In this document: piece after piece, positions 1 through 8,210 of the stretch | Layout: the number at the start of each line of letters is the position of its first letter | How positions within the stretch are numbered: position 1 is the stretch's first letter | NCBI GenBank assembly: GCA_016198125.1 | Contig: JACQJG010000012.1 | Coordinates: 1-50,022, forward strand | DNA: 50,022 nucleotides | Reading direction: 5' to 3' | Source of the DNA: Candidatus Iainarchaeum sp. | GTDB lineage: Archaea > Iainarchaeota > Iainarchaeia > Iainarchaeales > VGJJ01 | Made by a program: the position numbers and the translations under genes | Notes under the pieces: model-generated | The model's input: only the letters and a program-made list of their open reading frames with translations | Told to the model about the DNA's origin: nothing | Databases searched by the model: none

Positions 1-139
1 CGACAAGCCATACGAGCAGCAAAACCAGCACTTACGACCATGTTCATACATGGCCGAACCCACAACCATAGACGTAAAAAAGCCAAAAAAGTAGTTAAAT
101 TGCTCCGTTTTCTACCCAATCACCAAAGCTTTTGAAGAA

Positions 140-418
140 TTGCACCATTCCACAACTGAAGACAAACAACTTTTTGGATTCCTGGAGCGCGCCTTCAAAG
201 ATATTGAAGGAAATTCCTTCTGCGGGATACAAATTCCAAAAAAGCAAATTCCAAAAGAATACCTGCAAAAATACGGAGTTGACAATCTCTGGAAATACAA
301 TTTGCCAAACGCCTGGCGATTGCTTTATTCAGTTGGCAGAGAAGAGGTCATGGTTGTGAGCATTATTCTTGAATGGGGCAAACACAAGCAATACGACAGA
401 AAATTTGGATACGGCTAA
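140..418 (+). CDS. RelE-like type II toxin, start unclear
   Basis: The 92 residues from the TTG at 140 resemble an archaeal RelE/YoeB-like mRNA-interferase family: IPKEYLQKYGV, then NLWKYNLPNAWRLLYSV, then a C-terminal HKQYDRKFGY. Such toxins cleave mRNA in the ribosome. The frame is open back to an amber codon at 92-94, and the extra residues (SVFYPITKAFEEL) look like the expected first beta strand and helix, but no ATG, GTG or TTG lies there. Either the gene starts at 140 and is clipped, or the 5' end is mutated. A same-frame 14-residue reading from the ATG at 50 ends at that amber and may be the tail of a lost antitoxin. No intact antitoxin gene is visible. Confidence 0.6.
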   Translation: MHHSTTEDKQLFGFLERAFKDIEGNSFCGIQIPKKQIPKEYLQKYGVDNLWKYNLPNAWRLLYSVGREEVMVVSIILEWGKHKQYDRKFGYG

Positions 419-452
419 GTTTCAGCAAAAATTGCTACACGCTCAAACCCAG

Positions 453-842
453 TTATTTTCTCCGGCCTTTTTTTGAAGGAGCATAGAATCCAATCAACCG
501 CGACTTTGCCCCTATCTCCGAAAGTCGGCCTGCAATCTTTTTATACTCTTCCCACGTCACAGGCCGATCCCCTTTCATTAACACTCCATTTTTTGCCAAA
601 TGCATCCCATTCACTTTAAAAAATCTATTAAATTGAACCCTATCTTGCTTTCTCTTAGCATCTCCCTCGTACGCCAACAGAGCAGGATGACCGTGGCCCT
701 TGTACGCGTACTCACTCCTAAACCAAAGATCTGGCTTTAAACCACTCCTACCCTCTGCCCCTCCCGCAAGCCCCAGGAATCCTTCCAGCTTCCTACGCTC
801 AGGACCCGTATACTTTTTGATGGATTTTCTTTTCCGAATCAT
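453..842 (-). CDS. hypothetical basic protein
   Basis: A 129-residue very basic protein starting MIRKRKSIKKY and ending KKGRRK. I recognise no family. It has no signal peptide, membrane helix or Cys/His cluster. The frame extends upstream to two ATGs (857 and 860), but the ATG at 842 gives the more natural lysine/arginine-rich start. The coding strand faces away from the next gene at 1110. A short open frame (799-954, minus strand) overlaps its 5' end. The basic character would suit a nucleic-acid-binding protein, but that is a guess. It could also be a decayed gene. Confidence 0.5.
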   Translation of the reverse strand: MIRKRKSIKKYTGPERRKLEGFLGLAGGAEGRSGLKPDLWFRSEYAYKGHGHPALLAYEGDAKRKQDRVQFNRFFKVNGMHLAKNGVLMKGDRPVTWEEYKKIAGRLSEIGAKSRLIGFYAPSKKGRRK

Positions 843-1109
843 GCCAAAGGTACACATCATTCACTAATTTAAATGTATTTACGGCTCTGTTGAAATCCTC
901 TGAATGGATTGGTAAAACAAGAGTCTTTGTGAATGCTAGGGATTTATTCTCCATTTTCAGGCTCTTTATAAAAGAAGTCAACAGAGCCTGTATTTGCTTA
1001 TTGAAAATAAGACCAAGTGTAATATACATAACTTTTGTGCTTTTTAGAGCCCAAACCCTTAAAACCTCTTTCACTGTATAACTTGCAGGAATTTACAGGG
1101 TTTCGGGTC

Positions 1110-2492
1110 ATGCACGCGCTGGATTGCTTTTTCAACCCCCAAAGCATTGCTTTTATTGGGGCTTCCAGGGAGCCCGGAAAGGTCGGCTATGTCGTATTGC
1201 AGAACTTCATCCGCAACCGTTTTAAAGGCAAATTGTACCCCGTAAACCCGAATGCGCAAACCATTCAAAGCCTTCAATCGTATCCTTCCGTTAAAAAAGC
1301 CCCTGGAGAAGTGGATTTGGCCATTATTACTGTTCCGGGCCCTGCAGTGCCTCAGGTGGTTTCAGAGTGCGTGGCCAAAAAAGTCAAAGGAGTATGCATT
1401 ATTTCTGCGGGTTTTTCAGAAGTGGGCAATGAAGTGCTGACCAAACAATTGCAACGCGAAATGGAAAAAGGCCTCAAACAAGGCACGCGGTTTATTGGCC
1501 CTAACTGTTTGGGGGTGCTGGACACGCAAACCAAAGTGGACATGCTGTTTTTGCCCCAGGAAAGGCTTGGAAGACCGGGAAAAGGAGTTGTATCTTTTAT
1601 CAGCCAATCCGGGGCCCTGGGTTCGGCCATTTTGGACTGGGACGCGTTGAAAGGGTATGGCATCAACAAGTTTGTTTCCTATGGAAACGCCATGGACATT
1701 GACGAAGCCGATTTGCTGGAATACCTGGGCGAAGACCCTGGCACCAAAGCCATTGTACTTTACCTGGAAGGCGCCAAACAAGGACGCAAATTCTTTGAAA
1801 CTGCAAAAAAGGTGAGCGCAAAAAAACCAATTATTGCCATTAAAGGCGGGGTCACAGAACAAGGAGGCCATGCCGTGACATCCCACACAGGGTCATTGGC
1901 AGGAGCAAAAGAAGTGTATGAAGCCGCGTTCAGGCAAGCCAACATTGTTTATGCACATTCCATGGAAGAAGTGTTTGCATTTGCGCGCACTTTTACCACG
2001 GAACCTGTTCCAAAAGGAAAACGCGTTCAGGTTATCACCAACGGGGGGGGATATGGCGTGCTTGCCACTGATGCCCTTATACAAAATGGATTGGAACTTG
2101 CCCAGTTAAACCCAAAAACACTCAAAGAACTCCAGCAAGGCATGCCTTCCCATGTGGTGCTAAAAAACCCCTTGGATTTGACCGGAGACGCGGACAATAT
2201 GCGCTTTAAACGCGCACTCGAAATGGTCTTACAAGACGCCAATGTGGACATGGTGCTGCTCATCATGCTGTTTCAAGTGCCAACGCTCAACGAATTGGCC
2301 GTGCGCATGACCAGCACAGCACTCAGAGAACGCAAAAAACCTGTAATAGTTCTGTCCGTTGGGGGAAAATATGCAGAATCGCATAAAATGGCCTTGGAGC
2401 AGTCCAGCATTACAACGTTTTCCAGCCCCTCAGAAAGCGCTTCAAGCCTGCGCGCATTATACGAATATTATGCACGCAGGGGAAAGGCCTGA
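1110..2492 (+). CDS. acdA: acyl-CoA synthetase (ADP-forming), alpha subunit
   Basis: This is the alpha subunit of ADP-forming acetate/acyl-CoA ligase, which converts acyl-CoA + ADP + Pi to acid + CoA + ATP. It is the usual energy-conserving last step of fermentation in peptide- or sugar-degrading archaea. The 460-residue protein has an N-terminal CoA-binding Rossmann domain (IAFIGASREPGKVGY, residues 13-27), a ligase-CoA domain with FIGPNCLG (128-135), and the phosphohistidine loop SHTGSLAG with His259. The ATG at 1110 gives the family's usual start (FNPQSIAFIGAS). The beta (ATP-grasp) subunit is neither fused nor in the window, so it must be encoded elsewhere. The 3' end overlaps the convergent TrpB2-like gene by 25 nt. 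Confidence 0.93.
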   Translation: MHALDCFFNPQSIAFIGASREPGKVGYVVLQNFIRNRFKGKLYPVNPNAQTIQSLQSYPSVKKAPGEVDLAIITVPGPAVPQVVSECVAKKVKGVCIISAGFSEVGNEVLTKQLQREMEKGLKQGTRFIGPNCLGVLDTQTKVDMLFLPQERLGRPGKGVVSFISQSGALGSAILDWDALKGYGINKFVSYGNAMDIDEADLLEYLGEDPGTKAIVLYLEGAKQGRKFFETAKKVSAKKPIIAIKGGVTEQGGHAVTSHTGSLAGAKEVYEAAFRQANIVYAHSMEEVFAFARTFTTEPVPKGKRVQVITNGGGYGVLATDALIQNGLELAQLNPKTLKELQQGMPSHVVLKNPLDLTGDADNMRFKRALEMVLQDANVDMVLLIMLFQVPTLNELAVRMTSTALRERKKPVIVLSVGGKYAESHKMALEQSSITTFSSPSESASSLRALYEYYARRGKA

Positions 2493-3697
2493 AAACCTAA
2501 GGGCTCTGCATTTCCAGTCAAGGATAAAACAATCGTTTTATCTTGACCATCCCATTGTTTTGCTTTCTCAATGGCACCTTTGATTGCATAACATGATTCA
2601 GCAGCTGGTCGAATTCCTTCAACCTCGTAAAATAATCGTTGAAGGTAATCAACCTCTTTTGGATTAAATGAAACCGCTTTTATGTATTTTTCATGAACAA
2701 GCAGTGACAACAGGTGATTTTTTCCGTGATAATTTAATCCACTGGCCCCAAGTTTTCGTGGTTCAAATTGATTGCCAAGCGTATACATTTTGGTACGCGG
2801 CATTAATCCAAGCAAGTCAGGATTTTCATACCGGTATTTCCCTCTAGTAAAACTTGGAACTTCGGCAGACTCTACTGCAATAAAATCGGTTTTGCCCAAA
2901 TAATTCTTCATAAGTGGAAAAACAAAACCAGAAAAACTGCTTCCTCCACCCACAACACCAACTAATGCATCGGGCTCAATCTTTAACTTCCTCAGTTGTA
3001 GTTTCAATTCCTGCCCAATTACAGTGTTATGAAGGGCAGAATAGACTGTTAAACACCCTAATGAAAGCTTATTCGTTTTATTTTTGCTAACATGTTGAAT
3101 GGCTTTGCTTAAACTGGCTGCAATCGTTCCCTTCTTCGTATATATAGGAACAACTGTGGCCCCTAATTGTTTCATATGTCGAACTTTGTCCAGATGCCTT
3201 TCGTAATTTTTCCGTTCCATGTAAATAGTACATGACAAATTGAATGTTTTGCATGCCAATGCCATTCCCAACCCCCAGTTTCCTGGACCCGTGTCCCCAA
3301 TAAACTCTGTTACCCCTTCTTTCTTCGCGTAGTACGCTTGCGCAAAAGATGAATTCAATTTGTAGCTGTTTATCGGGCTCTTATCTTCCCTTTTATAAAA
3401 AATTCTAACAGTATTCAGGCTAAGGCATTTTTCCAGTTTATGCGCCCGAATGACAGGGGTAGGTCGCCACTTCGCGTATAGCTTGCGAATAGGATGCGGA
3501 ATACAAATGAGACTTTTTGTACTATATTCGCCAACACCCAGTTCCTGTTTAGCCAGTTCATTTGGCAATATTGTTCGCAAATCTGCTAAACTCATTTTAT
3601 TATTCGTTTTAGGATCTCGAAGTGGAGGGATGTCAAGACCTAATTCATCACGCAAAAATGGAATGACATTATACCAATGAGTTGGAATTTCCACCAT
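2468..3697 (-). CDS. TrpB2-like PLP-dependent synthase, divergent
   Basis: A 409-residue fold-type II PLP enzyme of the TrpB2 (tryptophan synthase beta-like) group. The alignable blocks are RPTPVIRAHKLEK (78-90), SPINSYKLN with putative PLP lysine K113, the phosphate loop GGGSSFSG, LTVYSALHNTVIGQE, and GIRPAAESCYAI near the C terminus. TrpB2 condenses indole with serine or phosphoserine. Two active-site positions are unusual: the Glu of the ETGAGQ motif is Asp135 (DTGPGNW), and the residue before the PLP lysine is Tyr, not His. Other trp genes are absent here. By eye the gene is more AT-rich than its neighbours, hinting at transfer. The substrate is therefore open, and a different beta-replacement reaction is possible. 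Confidence 0.85.
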   Translation of the reverse strand: MVEIPTHWYNVIPFLRDELGLDIPPLRDPKTNNKMSLADLRTILPNELAKQELGVGEYSTKSLICIPHPIRKLYAKWRPTPVIRAHKLEKCLSLNTVRIFYKREDKSPINSYKLNSSFAQAYYAKKEGVTEFIGDTGPGNWGLGMALACKTFNLSCTIYMERKNYERHLDKVRHMKQLGATVVPIYTKKGTIAASLSKAIQHVSKNKTNKLSLGCLTVYSALHNTVIGQELKLQLRKLKIEPDALVGVVGGGSSFSGFVFPLMKNYLGKTDFIAVESAEVPSFTRGKYRYENPDLLGLMPRTKMYTLGNQFEPRKLGASGLNYHGKNHLLSLLVHEKYIKAVSFNPKEVDYLQRLFYEVEGIRPAAESCYAIKGAIEKAKQWDGQDKTIVLSLTGNAEPLGFQAFPLRA

Positions 3698-3702
3698 ATA
3701 GT

Positions 3703-4989
3703 CTAAACGCCGCCCACGCCGCTTTTCGGTTCGGCGCCATCAAGACCTTCCCCCACGGGCATTTCCCCCAACACTTTAATTACAATGTCTAAATCCTTGT
3801 CTGCAAGCAAGTCAAACACGCGCTGCACGTCAAACGCGTTATTAAAACCCGTTTGGGCCAGGTTGCGTTCAAGCAAGGCCATGCCAATCTTTGCAACGCT
3901 TGCACGCTCTTTTTGCAGTTCACGCAGTTCTTCCATGCGATGCTTAAAACTTTCCATGGAAAAGTGCTTGGACAAAGAAAAAAGGGCCTTCTCCGCATAC
4001 TTGTCGCGCAACGATTCAACACTCACATCTGCGGCACTCAAACCAGTTGACAAGGTTCCAGTCAACTTCAAGCGAATAATGGGCTTCAACTCCAGCGGCG
4101 TTTTAAGGTCCTGTCCAATGGCTTCTTCCACTGCCTGCAATACTTCTTCCGCGGACGCGTTTTTGAAGGAAAACTTGTGATAAAACAACCTGCGTTGCAC
4201 GGGAATTTCATGAAAATCCAGCGCGCGCGTTTGCGTGTCATAAATATAGAATCCTTTGGGCTTCTTTGACTCCAAATTCTTTGCCTGGGTTAAAACGGTG
4301 GAACCCACCACCAACAAGCTCCCCCCCTGCGGCAAATCAGTAACAGAAGTCCAATGCAAGTGCCCATCAATGCACAAGTCAAAACCCGATGGCAAGTCCT
4401 TCAAGCCAATGGTGGCCGTCATGTCATCGTCTACCGGCAAAAACTCTTCAATGGACTGATGCAACACCAAAAGATTATGCGCCCCTTTTTGAGGCACCGG
4501 ATTCCATGCAACCAACGCATCCCTTGCATGCTTTTCAGGAACCCCTGAAAGGCCTTGAATAACCACATGCTCTTCCCCTTTTCTCACTTCCACTGAAGAC
4601 GCGTGCAGGCACGCCAAAAAACCCGCAGACTGCAAAACCTGCAACGCGTTCTTGTAATCCCTTCCCCGGTATTCATGCGTGCCTGCAATGGCCACTACAG
4701 GAATGCCGTGGAACAAAAAAGGAGTTGAATGGCCTTCACGCTGATACTGGGTAATTTTAACTTCCGATGCAGGCGCTTTGTAGAACATGGAAAGAATTTC
4801 GAATGCCTCATGCCATGTTTCCTGGAGCGGAATTTTTTCATCAAAAAAGTCCCCGGGGTGCAGTACGAGATCCGGCTGAAGCCGCCCAATCATTTCCGCG
4901 GCCTGCTTGAATTGGGTGAATGCATCGCCCTCGCGTTCAGTGCGGTGCGCAAAACCCAAGTGCGTGTCAGAAACCAGTGCAATCCTCAT
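3703..4989 (-). CDS. mre11: Mre11-like DNA repair exonuclease
   Basis: A 428-residue calcineurin-like phosphoesterase of the Mre11/SbcD type, which processes DNA ends in double-strand-break repair, normally with Rad50. The metal motifs are in order: DTHLGF (about 8-13), GDFFD, GTHEYRG and DGHLH. Motif III is GTHE rather than the common GNHD. I recall this variant from an archaeal subgroup, so it need not be inactive. The C-terminal part is helical and rich in Glu and Arg (MEELRELQKER), where Mre11 contacts Rad50 coiled coils. The ATG at 4989 is chosen because it starts MRIALVSDTHLG and overlaps the upstream HAD stop by 4 nt. No rad50 or herA/nurA gene is in the window. Confidence 0.85.
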   Translation of the reverse strand: MRIALVSDTHLGFAHRTEREGDAFTQFKQAAEMIGRLQPDLVLHPGDFFDEKIPLQETWHEAFEILSMFYKAPASEVKITQYQREGHSTPFLFHGIPVVAIAGTHEYRGRDYKNALQVLQSAGFLACLHASSVEVRKGEEHVVIQGLSGVPEKHARDALVAWNPVPQKGAHNLLVLHQSIEEFLPVDDDMTATIGLKDLPSGFDLCIDGHLHWTSVTDLPQGGSLLVVGSTVLTQAKNLESKKPKGFYIYDTQTRALDFHEIPVQRRLFYHKFSFKNASAEEVLQAVEEAIGQDLKTPLELKPIIRLKLTGTLSTGLSAADVSVESLRDKYAEKALFSLSKHFSMESFKHRMEELRELQKERASVAKIGMALLERNLAQTGFNNAFDVQRVFDLLADKDLDIVIKVLGEMPVGEGLDGAEPKSGVGGV

Positions 4990-5711
4990 AAAACCGACCT
5001 CCGCCTGTTCACGGGCAACAAGTTGGCGTGCAAAAGAAAACGCGGCAGTTCCGCCACAGAATCCAACACCCACTCGTCCCCCAGCCCTTCCTTCAAAAAC
5101 ATTCTCTTAGAGTGAAAACCTGAAAGCACGCCCACAAACTGCAGTCCGGCCCCTCTGGCGGCAAAATAATCAACGGTCAAATCACCTACATAAAGAATCT
5201 CATTGGAACGAATGCGCTTGCGCGAAAAAAACTCTTTAACTTCATCAAATGCGCGCGCATGGGGTTTGTGAAAAATTGTAGACTGCTCGCCAAAAACAAA
5301 CGCGAACACATGCGGATTCAACGCGGTATGCGAAATGCGCTGCACCAAATCCTCTGTAGGCTTATTTGAAACAATCCCCATTGGAATGCGGCGCTCATAC
5401 AAAAAATCAATGGTATCAACGGCCCCGTACACCAAAGGGTAACGCGATTTAAGCCTGAGCGAACGATACGTTCGAATGAATTCATTAATGTCGGCACCCG
5501 GCCAAATGGCTTCAATCATGGAATGCCAGCTCTTCCCCCAATACTTCAAAAACTGCTTCAAAGCCGGTTTGGGCAACCCCAGTTTTCTGGCGGCCCTGCA
5601 ATGACTATTGTAAGAAGTCCACCCACTATGAACCAGGGTGTCGTCAAAATCAAATACAACGGCTTTCACAAACGCCATACGCTTCCCTGCAAAGAATAAA
5701 CGCCAACGCAT
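4986..5711 (-). CDS. HAD-superfamily phosphatase
   Basis: A 241-residue haloacid-dehalogenase-fold hydrolase of the phosphoglycolate-phosphatase-like type. Motif I is VVFDFDDTLVH, with the two aspartates. Motif II is GIVSNKPTEDL, the Lys motif is near HKPHARAFDEV, and motif III is ILYVGDLTVDYFAARGAG. A helical cap lies between motifs I and II. The substrate cannot be read from sequence. It sits in a leftward operon: the start overlaps the upstream ThiI-like stop by one base, and the stop overlaps the Mre11 ATG by 4 nt, so the three are probably translationally coupled. A second ATG (MAFVKAVVF) at 5678 could be the true start. Confidence 0.8.
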   Translation of the reverse strand: MRWRLFFAGKRMAFVKAVVFDFDDTLVHSGWTSYNSHCRAARKLGLPKPALKQFLKYWGKSWHSMIEAIWPGADINEFIRTYRSLRLKSRYPLVYGAVDTIDFLYERRIPMGIVSNKPTEDLVQRISHTALNPHVFAFVFGEQSTIFHKPHARAFDEVKEFFSRKRIRSNEILYVGDLTVDYFAARGAGLQFVGVLSGFHSKRMFLKEGLGDEWVLDSVAELPRFLLHANLLPVNRRRSVL

Positions 5712-6670
5712 TAAAAGGACTTTCCACGCACGCCTGCCGCTCTAAGGCCCAACAAATGAAGGTCATTCCCGGAGTAAAACAACAAGGGCCTGAAAACCGG
5801 GATTGGAATGCCGGAATCAAAGGACAAAAAATCCTTCAATCCCTGCACAGAAACCCGCGCATCCCCTGTTGCAAGGGCTTGAATGCCAATGGAGGGGTTT
5901 TTAACAAGAAAATCAAGTTCTTTTAACGGCGTGAACCTGAAAGACCTGAACAAGTTCCATGCATGCAACACCTTCAACACTTTTTTTGCGCGTGCAACAG
6001 TAACACGCGGCCCTAGAACTGGAAACACGTTGCACCCGCGCTTCATCATCAACCACCCTGCCAGCGCATCCTCTTTTTTTCCACGCACAAGCAACGCCAC
6101 ATTGCCCTGCACTCCCAATGGAAGGCCACCGGGACCCTTTATTGGATTTGAAAACACTGTTGCATTCCGTGCGCGCACTTCCACGAACAATTCCATTTCC
6201 GGATTGGCCAAGTCCACTTTCAACTTTTTATTCAATGCAATCACGGCACTGCCCACTGCCACTGCCACACCATGAGAGGAAAATGAATGGTTCCCAACTC
6301 TCCGCGGGCGCACGGCAAATGTCTTCAACCCTTTGAACCAAGGCCCGGAAACGCGCGCACTTACCCCGGCTATTTCATTCAGCGAATCAAATTCAAACGA
6401 AAAACCCAACGCCACTTCATGCACGCCAAACAAACGGGAAAAAAGAACGCCAAGCCTTTCCAGTTTCTTTTCAGAGTTCTCTTTTTGCACAAAAACAAAA
6501 ACGCGCCCGTTTCCTTTCACGAAACGGTTTCCGCTCAGCCGCTTGGCACGGCACACGGACTTCATGCCTGCAACCAGCTTGTTCACAAAGTACCTGCGCA
6601 CAAAATGGGTTTTCAACGCAATCTCTCCGGCAGTTTTTACAACAAGAACGGGCTGCACGTGAATGGTCAT
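5711..6670 (-). CDS. ThiI-like THUMP protein lacking the PP-loop motif
   Basis: Related to ThiI, the enzyme that adenylates U8 of tRNA for 4-thiouridine formation. The N terminus (PVLVVKTAGEIALKTHFVRRYF) matches the ferredoxin-like start, the middle is a THUMP domain (about 60-170), and GPGGLPLGVQGNVALLV followed by AGWLMMKRG match the start of the ThiI PP-loop domain. Where active enzymes have SGGxDSPV, this protein reads RGKKEDAL, so the ATP pyrophosphatase signature is gone. It is also shorter (319 residues) than usual ThiI. The ATG at 6670 is preferred because a TATA-like TTTTAA lies about 27 nt upstream; the ATG at 6682 is possible. It probably binds tRNA without modifying it, which is inference. 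Confidence 0.8.
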   Translation of the reverse strand: MTIHVQPVLVVKTAGEIALKTHFVRRYFVNKLVAGMKSVCRAKRLSGNRFVKGNGRVFVFVQKENSEKKLERLGVLFSRLFGVHEVALGFSFEFDSLNEIAGVSARVSGPWFKGLKTFAVRPRRVGNHSFSSHGVAVAVGSAVIALNKKLKVDLANPEMELFVEVRARNATVFSNPIKGPGGLPLGVQGNVALLVRGKKEDALAGWLMMKRGCNVFPVLGPRVTVARAKKVLKVLHAWNLFRSFRFTPLKELDFLVKNPSIGIQALATGDARVSVQGLKDFLSFDSGIPIPVFRPLLFYSGNDLHLLGLRAAGVRGKSF

Positions 6671-6748
6671 AAAAACAACCATTGGCCCTGAAAAGGATTA
6701 AAAGGCGTTCCCATGAGAAAATGCCCTACTTAAGGCCGTTGCAACGCC

Positions 6749-6819
6749 GCGGGGGTGGCAGAACGGTCATGCACCGGGCTGCAGACCCGGGGAACCGAGT
6801 CCGACTCTCGGCCCCCGCT
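6749..6819 (+). tRNA. tRNA-Cys (GCA)
   Basis: A complete cloverleaf. The acceptor stem GCGGGGG (6749-6755) pairs with CCCCCGC (6812-6818) and the discriminator is U, as expected for cysteine tRNA. The anticodon stem CCGGG/CCCGG encloses loop CTGCAGA with anticodon GCA at 6781-6783. The T stem CCGAG/CTCGG encloses TCCGACT. The D stem has three pairs. There is no intron and no encoded CCA. Its 3' end is duplicated at 11424-11443, marking it as an integration site. Confidence 0.96.
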
Positions 6820-6824
6820 TTATT
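6805..6824 (+). repeat. attL-like tRNA 3'-end repeat, copy A
   Basis: This 20-bp stretch, ctctcggcccccgctttatt, covers the 3' T stem and acceptor strand of tRNA-Cys plus five downstream bases. It recurs exactly at 11424-11443, in the same orientation. Extending left to 6800 keeps 23 of 25 positions. The stop codon of the leftward HAD gene (6820-6822) lies inside it. Confidence 0.85.
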
Positions 6825-7479
6825 CAACAAATGCATCGCGGAGCGAATAAATTTGGAAGTCAGCTTTTTGTAATGGGTCAGATCCATGGTTTCCAACGAG
6901 AACTCCCACGGTGAATATCCCCGCCGCTTTAGCCGATTCGACCCCTCGACGCGTGTCTTCAAATGCAATACAGCTTGATGCGGGCAATCCGTGTTTTTCC
7001 AAACAGCGAATATACGACTCAGGACTTGGTTTATCGTCCGTGTAGTCTTCGCGCGCAATAATGAAATCAAATGAGGATTGAATTCCAACATTTTTCAGGA
7101 CGGTTTCAACAATCGCTCTCGTGCTTCCGGAACAAGTCGAACAACTTACTTTTTGGGACTTGAAATAGTCCAAAATCTCCACAACTCCCTGAAGCGTCGT
7201 ATCAACACGCTGAATGAGACGATGATAAAGTTCCTTGTGTTCCTTGAAAACATCCTTTGCATCCACATGCAAACTCCGGGATTTTAACACCGAGCCGTAA
7301 AAAAGTAAATCGGGAATCTGAAAATAATCCAGCTTTTCTTTGGGGGTTAAGCTAGCACCATATTTCTTTAGAATGGTTTCGCATGTTTTGAGCCCAACCT
7401 CCTCCGTGTCAACAAGAATGCCATCAAAATCAAAGATGGCGGCTTTTATTTTATCGGGGAAGCGCTTGTCTAATTGCAT
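6820..7479 (-). CDS. HAD hydrolase, beta-phosphoglucomutase-like
   Basis: A 219-residue HAD-fold protein of the beta-phosphoglucomutase/phosphatase group. Motif I is IFDFDGILVDTE, motif II is CSGST, the Lys motif is in DDKPSPESY, and motif III is CIAFEDTRRGVESAKAAG. A helical cap fills residues 25-90. The substrate is not deducible. The last codons run into the tRNA-Cys 3' end, so the TAA lies within the att-like repeat. That suggests the gene arrived with the island or acquired this end at integration. It abuts the upstream acetyltransferase with no gap (ATG at 7479, TAG at 7480-7482), so the two are probably cotranscribed. Confidence 0.88.
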   Translation of the reverse strand: MQLDKRFPDKIKAAIFDFDGILVDTEEVGLKTCETILKKYGASLTPKEKLDYFQIPDLLFYGSVLKSRSLHVDAKDVFKEHKELYHRLIQRVDTTLQGVVEILDYFKSQKVSCSTCSGSTRAIVETVLKNVGIQSSFDFIIAREDYTDDKPSPESYIRCLEKHGLPASSCIAFEDTRRGVESAKAAGIFTVGVLVGNHGSDPLQKADFQIYSLRDAFVE

Positions 7480-8124
7480 CTATTGAACCTTCTTTGTTTG
7501 TTTATTTTTAAGATAGGACTTTATTGCAGTCGCGTTATTGTGGTCGATAATGTACGCAAAGTGCCTCTCATCTCGCCATACTTTTACCGATTTTAGGTCC
7601 ACGTTTTGGGCGGCTGGATTAACGCCTAAAGGAATTCTCAGCATGCCAATATCTTCAAACCCTTGTGATTGATATAACCGCTCAGCGCGATAATTCCGAG
7701 GTGCAAAAGTAAGTTCAATTGCGTTCACTCCTATTTCACGTGCCTGTTTTTGAAGAAAATTCACACCTATTCGACCCAACCCCTTCCTCTGAAAATCATT
7801 GGCAATGCAAATACCCAGCGTAGGAATTTTGATATTTTTTCCATCCAAAAAATGGGGTTGCGTCACACTCCAAAGGGCCATATGCCCAATTGGAGTTCCA
7901 GAAGGGGTGAATAATAGGTAAGACAAATCTTTCCCTGCTTCAGAACTTAGAATCGCATCCTTAAAATCTTGAATTTGGGCATCTGCCCCCCATTTATATG
8001 GAGCAAATAATTCACGAGTGTCCGCGCTTAAACTATTGGCTAACTGGACAAGGTTTTTTTCGTCTCCATGAGCAAGTAATCGAATTTGGACCGACCCAAT
8101 AGAAGAGGGTAAAATGAACGGCAT
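7480..8124 (-). CDS. GNAT-family N-acetyltransferase
   Basis: A 214-residue GCN5-related acetyltransferase. The acetyl-CoA signature is visible as LGICIANDFQRKGLGRIGVNFLQ (about 105-127, Q/RxxGxG/A type), followed by NAIELTFAPRNYRAERLYQSQGFEDIG, the usual strand-helix of motif B. The C terminus carries a further 45 residues with WRDERHFAYIID, seen in RimJ-like members. It may acetylate a protein N terminus or a small molecule; nothing in the context decides this. It is the upstream member of a two-gene leftward unit with the HAD hydrolase. Confidence 0.85.
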   Translation of the reverse strand: MPFILPSSIGSVQIRLLAHGDEKNLVQLANSLSADTRELFAPYKWGADAQIQDFKDAILSSEAGKDLSYLLFTPSGTPIGHMALWSVTQPHFLDGKNIKIPTLGICIANDFQRKGLGRIGVNFLQKQAREIGVNAIELTFAPRNYRAERLYQSQGFEDIGMLRIPLGVNPAAQNVDLKSVKVWRDERHFAYIIDHNNATAIKSYLKNKQTKKVQ

Positions 8125-8210
8125 AGAACGAATATACGCTGCCCTTTAGTCTTAAATTTGTATAGTACATAACACCTAACAGTCCAGAAAGTGCCGCGCT
8201 TCAACACGAA

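Noticed and set aside
1-135. Open frame from the window edge with RRKKAKKVVKLL, considered as the end of an upstream gene.
   Set aside because: It resembles no family, and short open frames are common in this composition.
799-1074. Leftward open frame of 91 codons (core MENKSLAFTKTLVLPIHSEDF) overlapping the hypothetical gene at 453-842, considered as a TnpB N-terminal relic.
   Set aside because: The resemblance to TnpB starts is limited to a few residues, no downstream TnpB motifs or IS ends are visible, and it overlaps another frame.
1416-1886. Long antisense frame under acdA; similar long shadows occur under rpl10e, priS, the PEP-synthase-like gene and the Ca2+ ATPase.
   Set aside because: They mirror strongly recognised genes and have no family features or ribosome sites.
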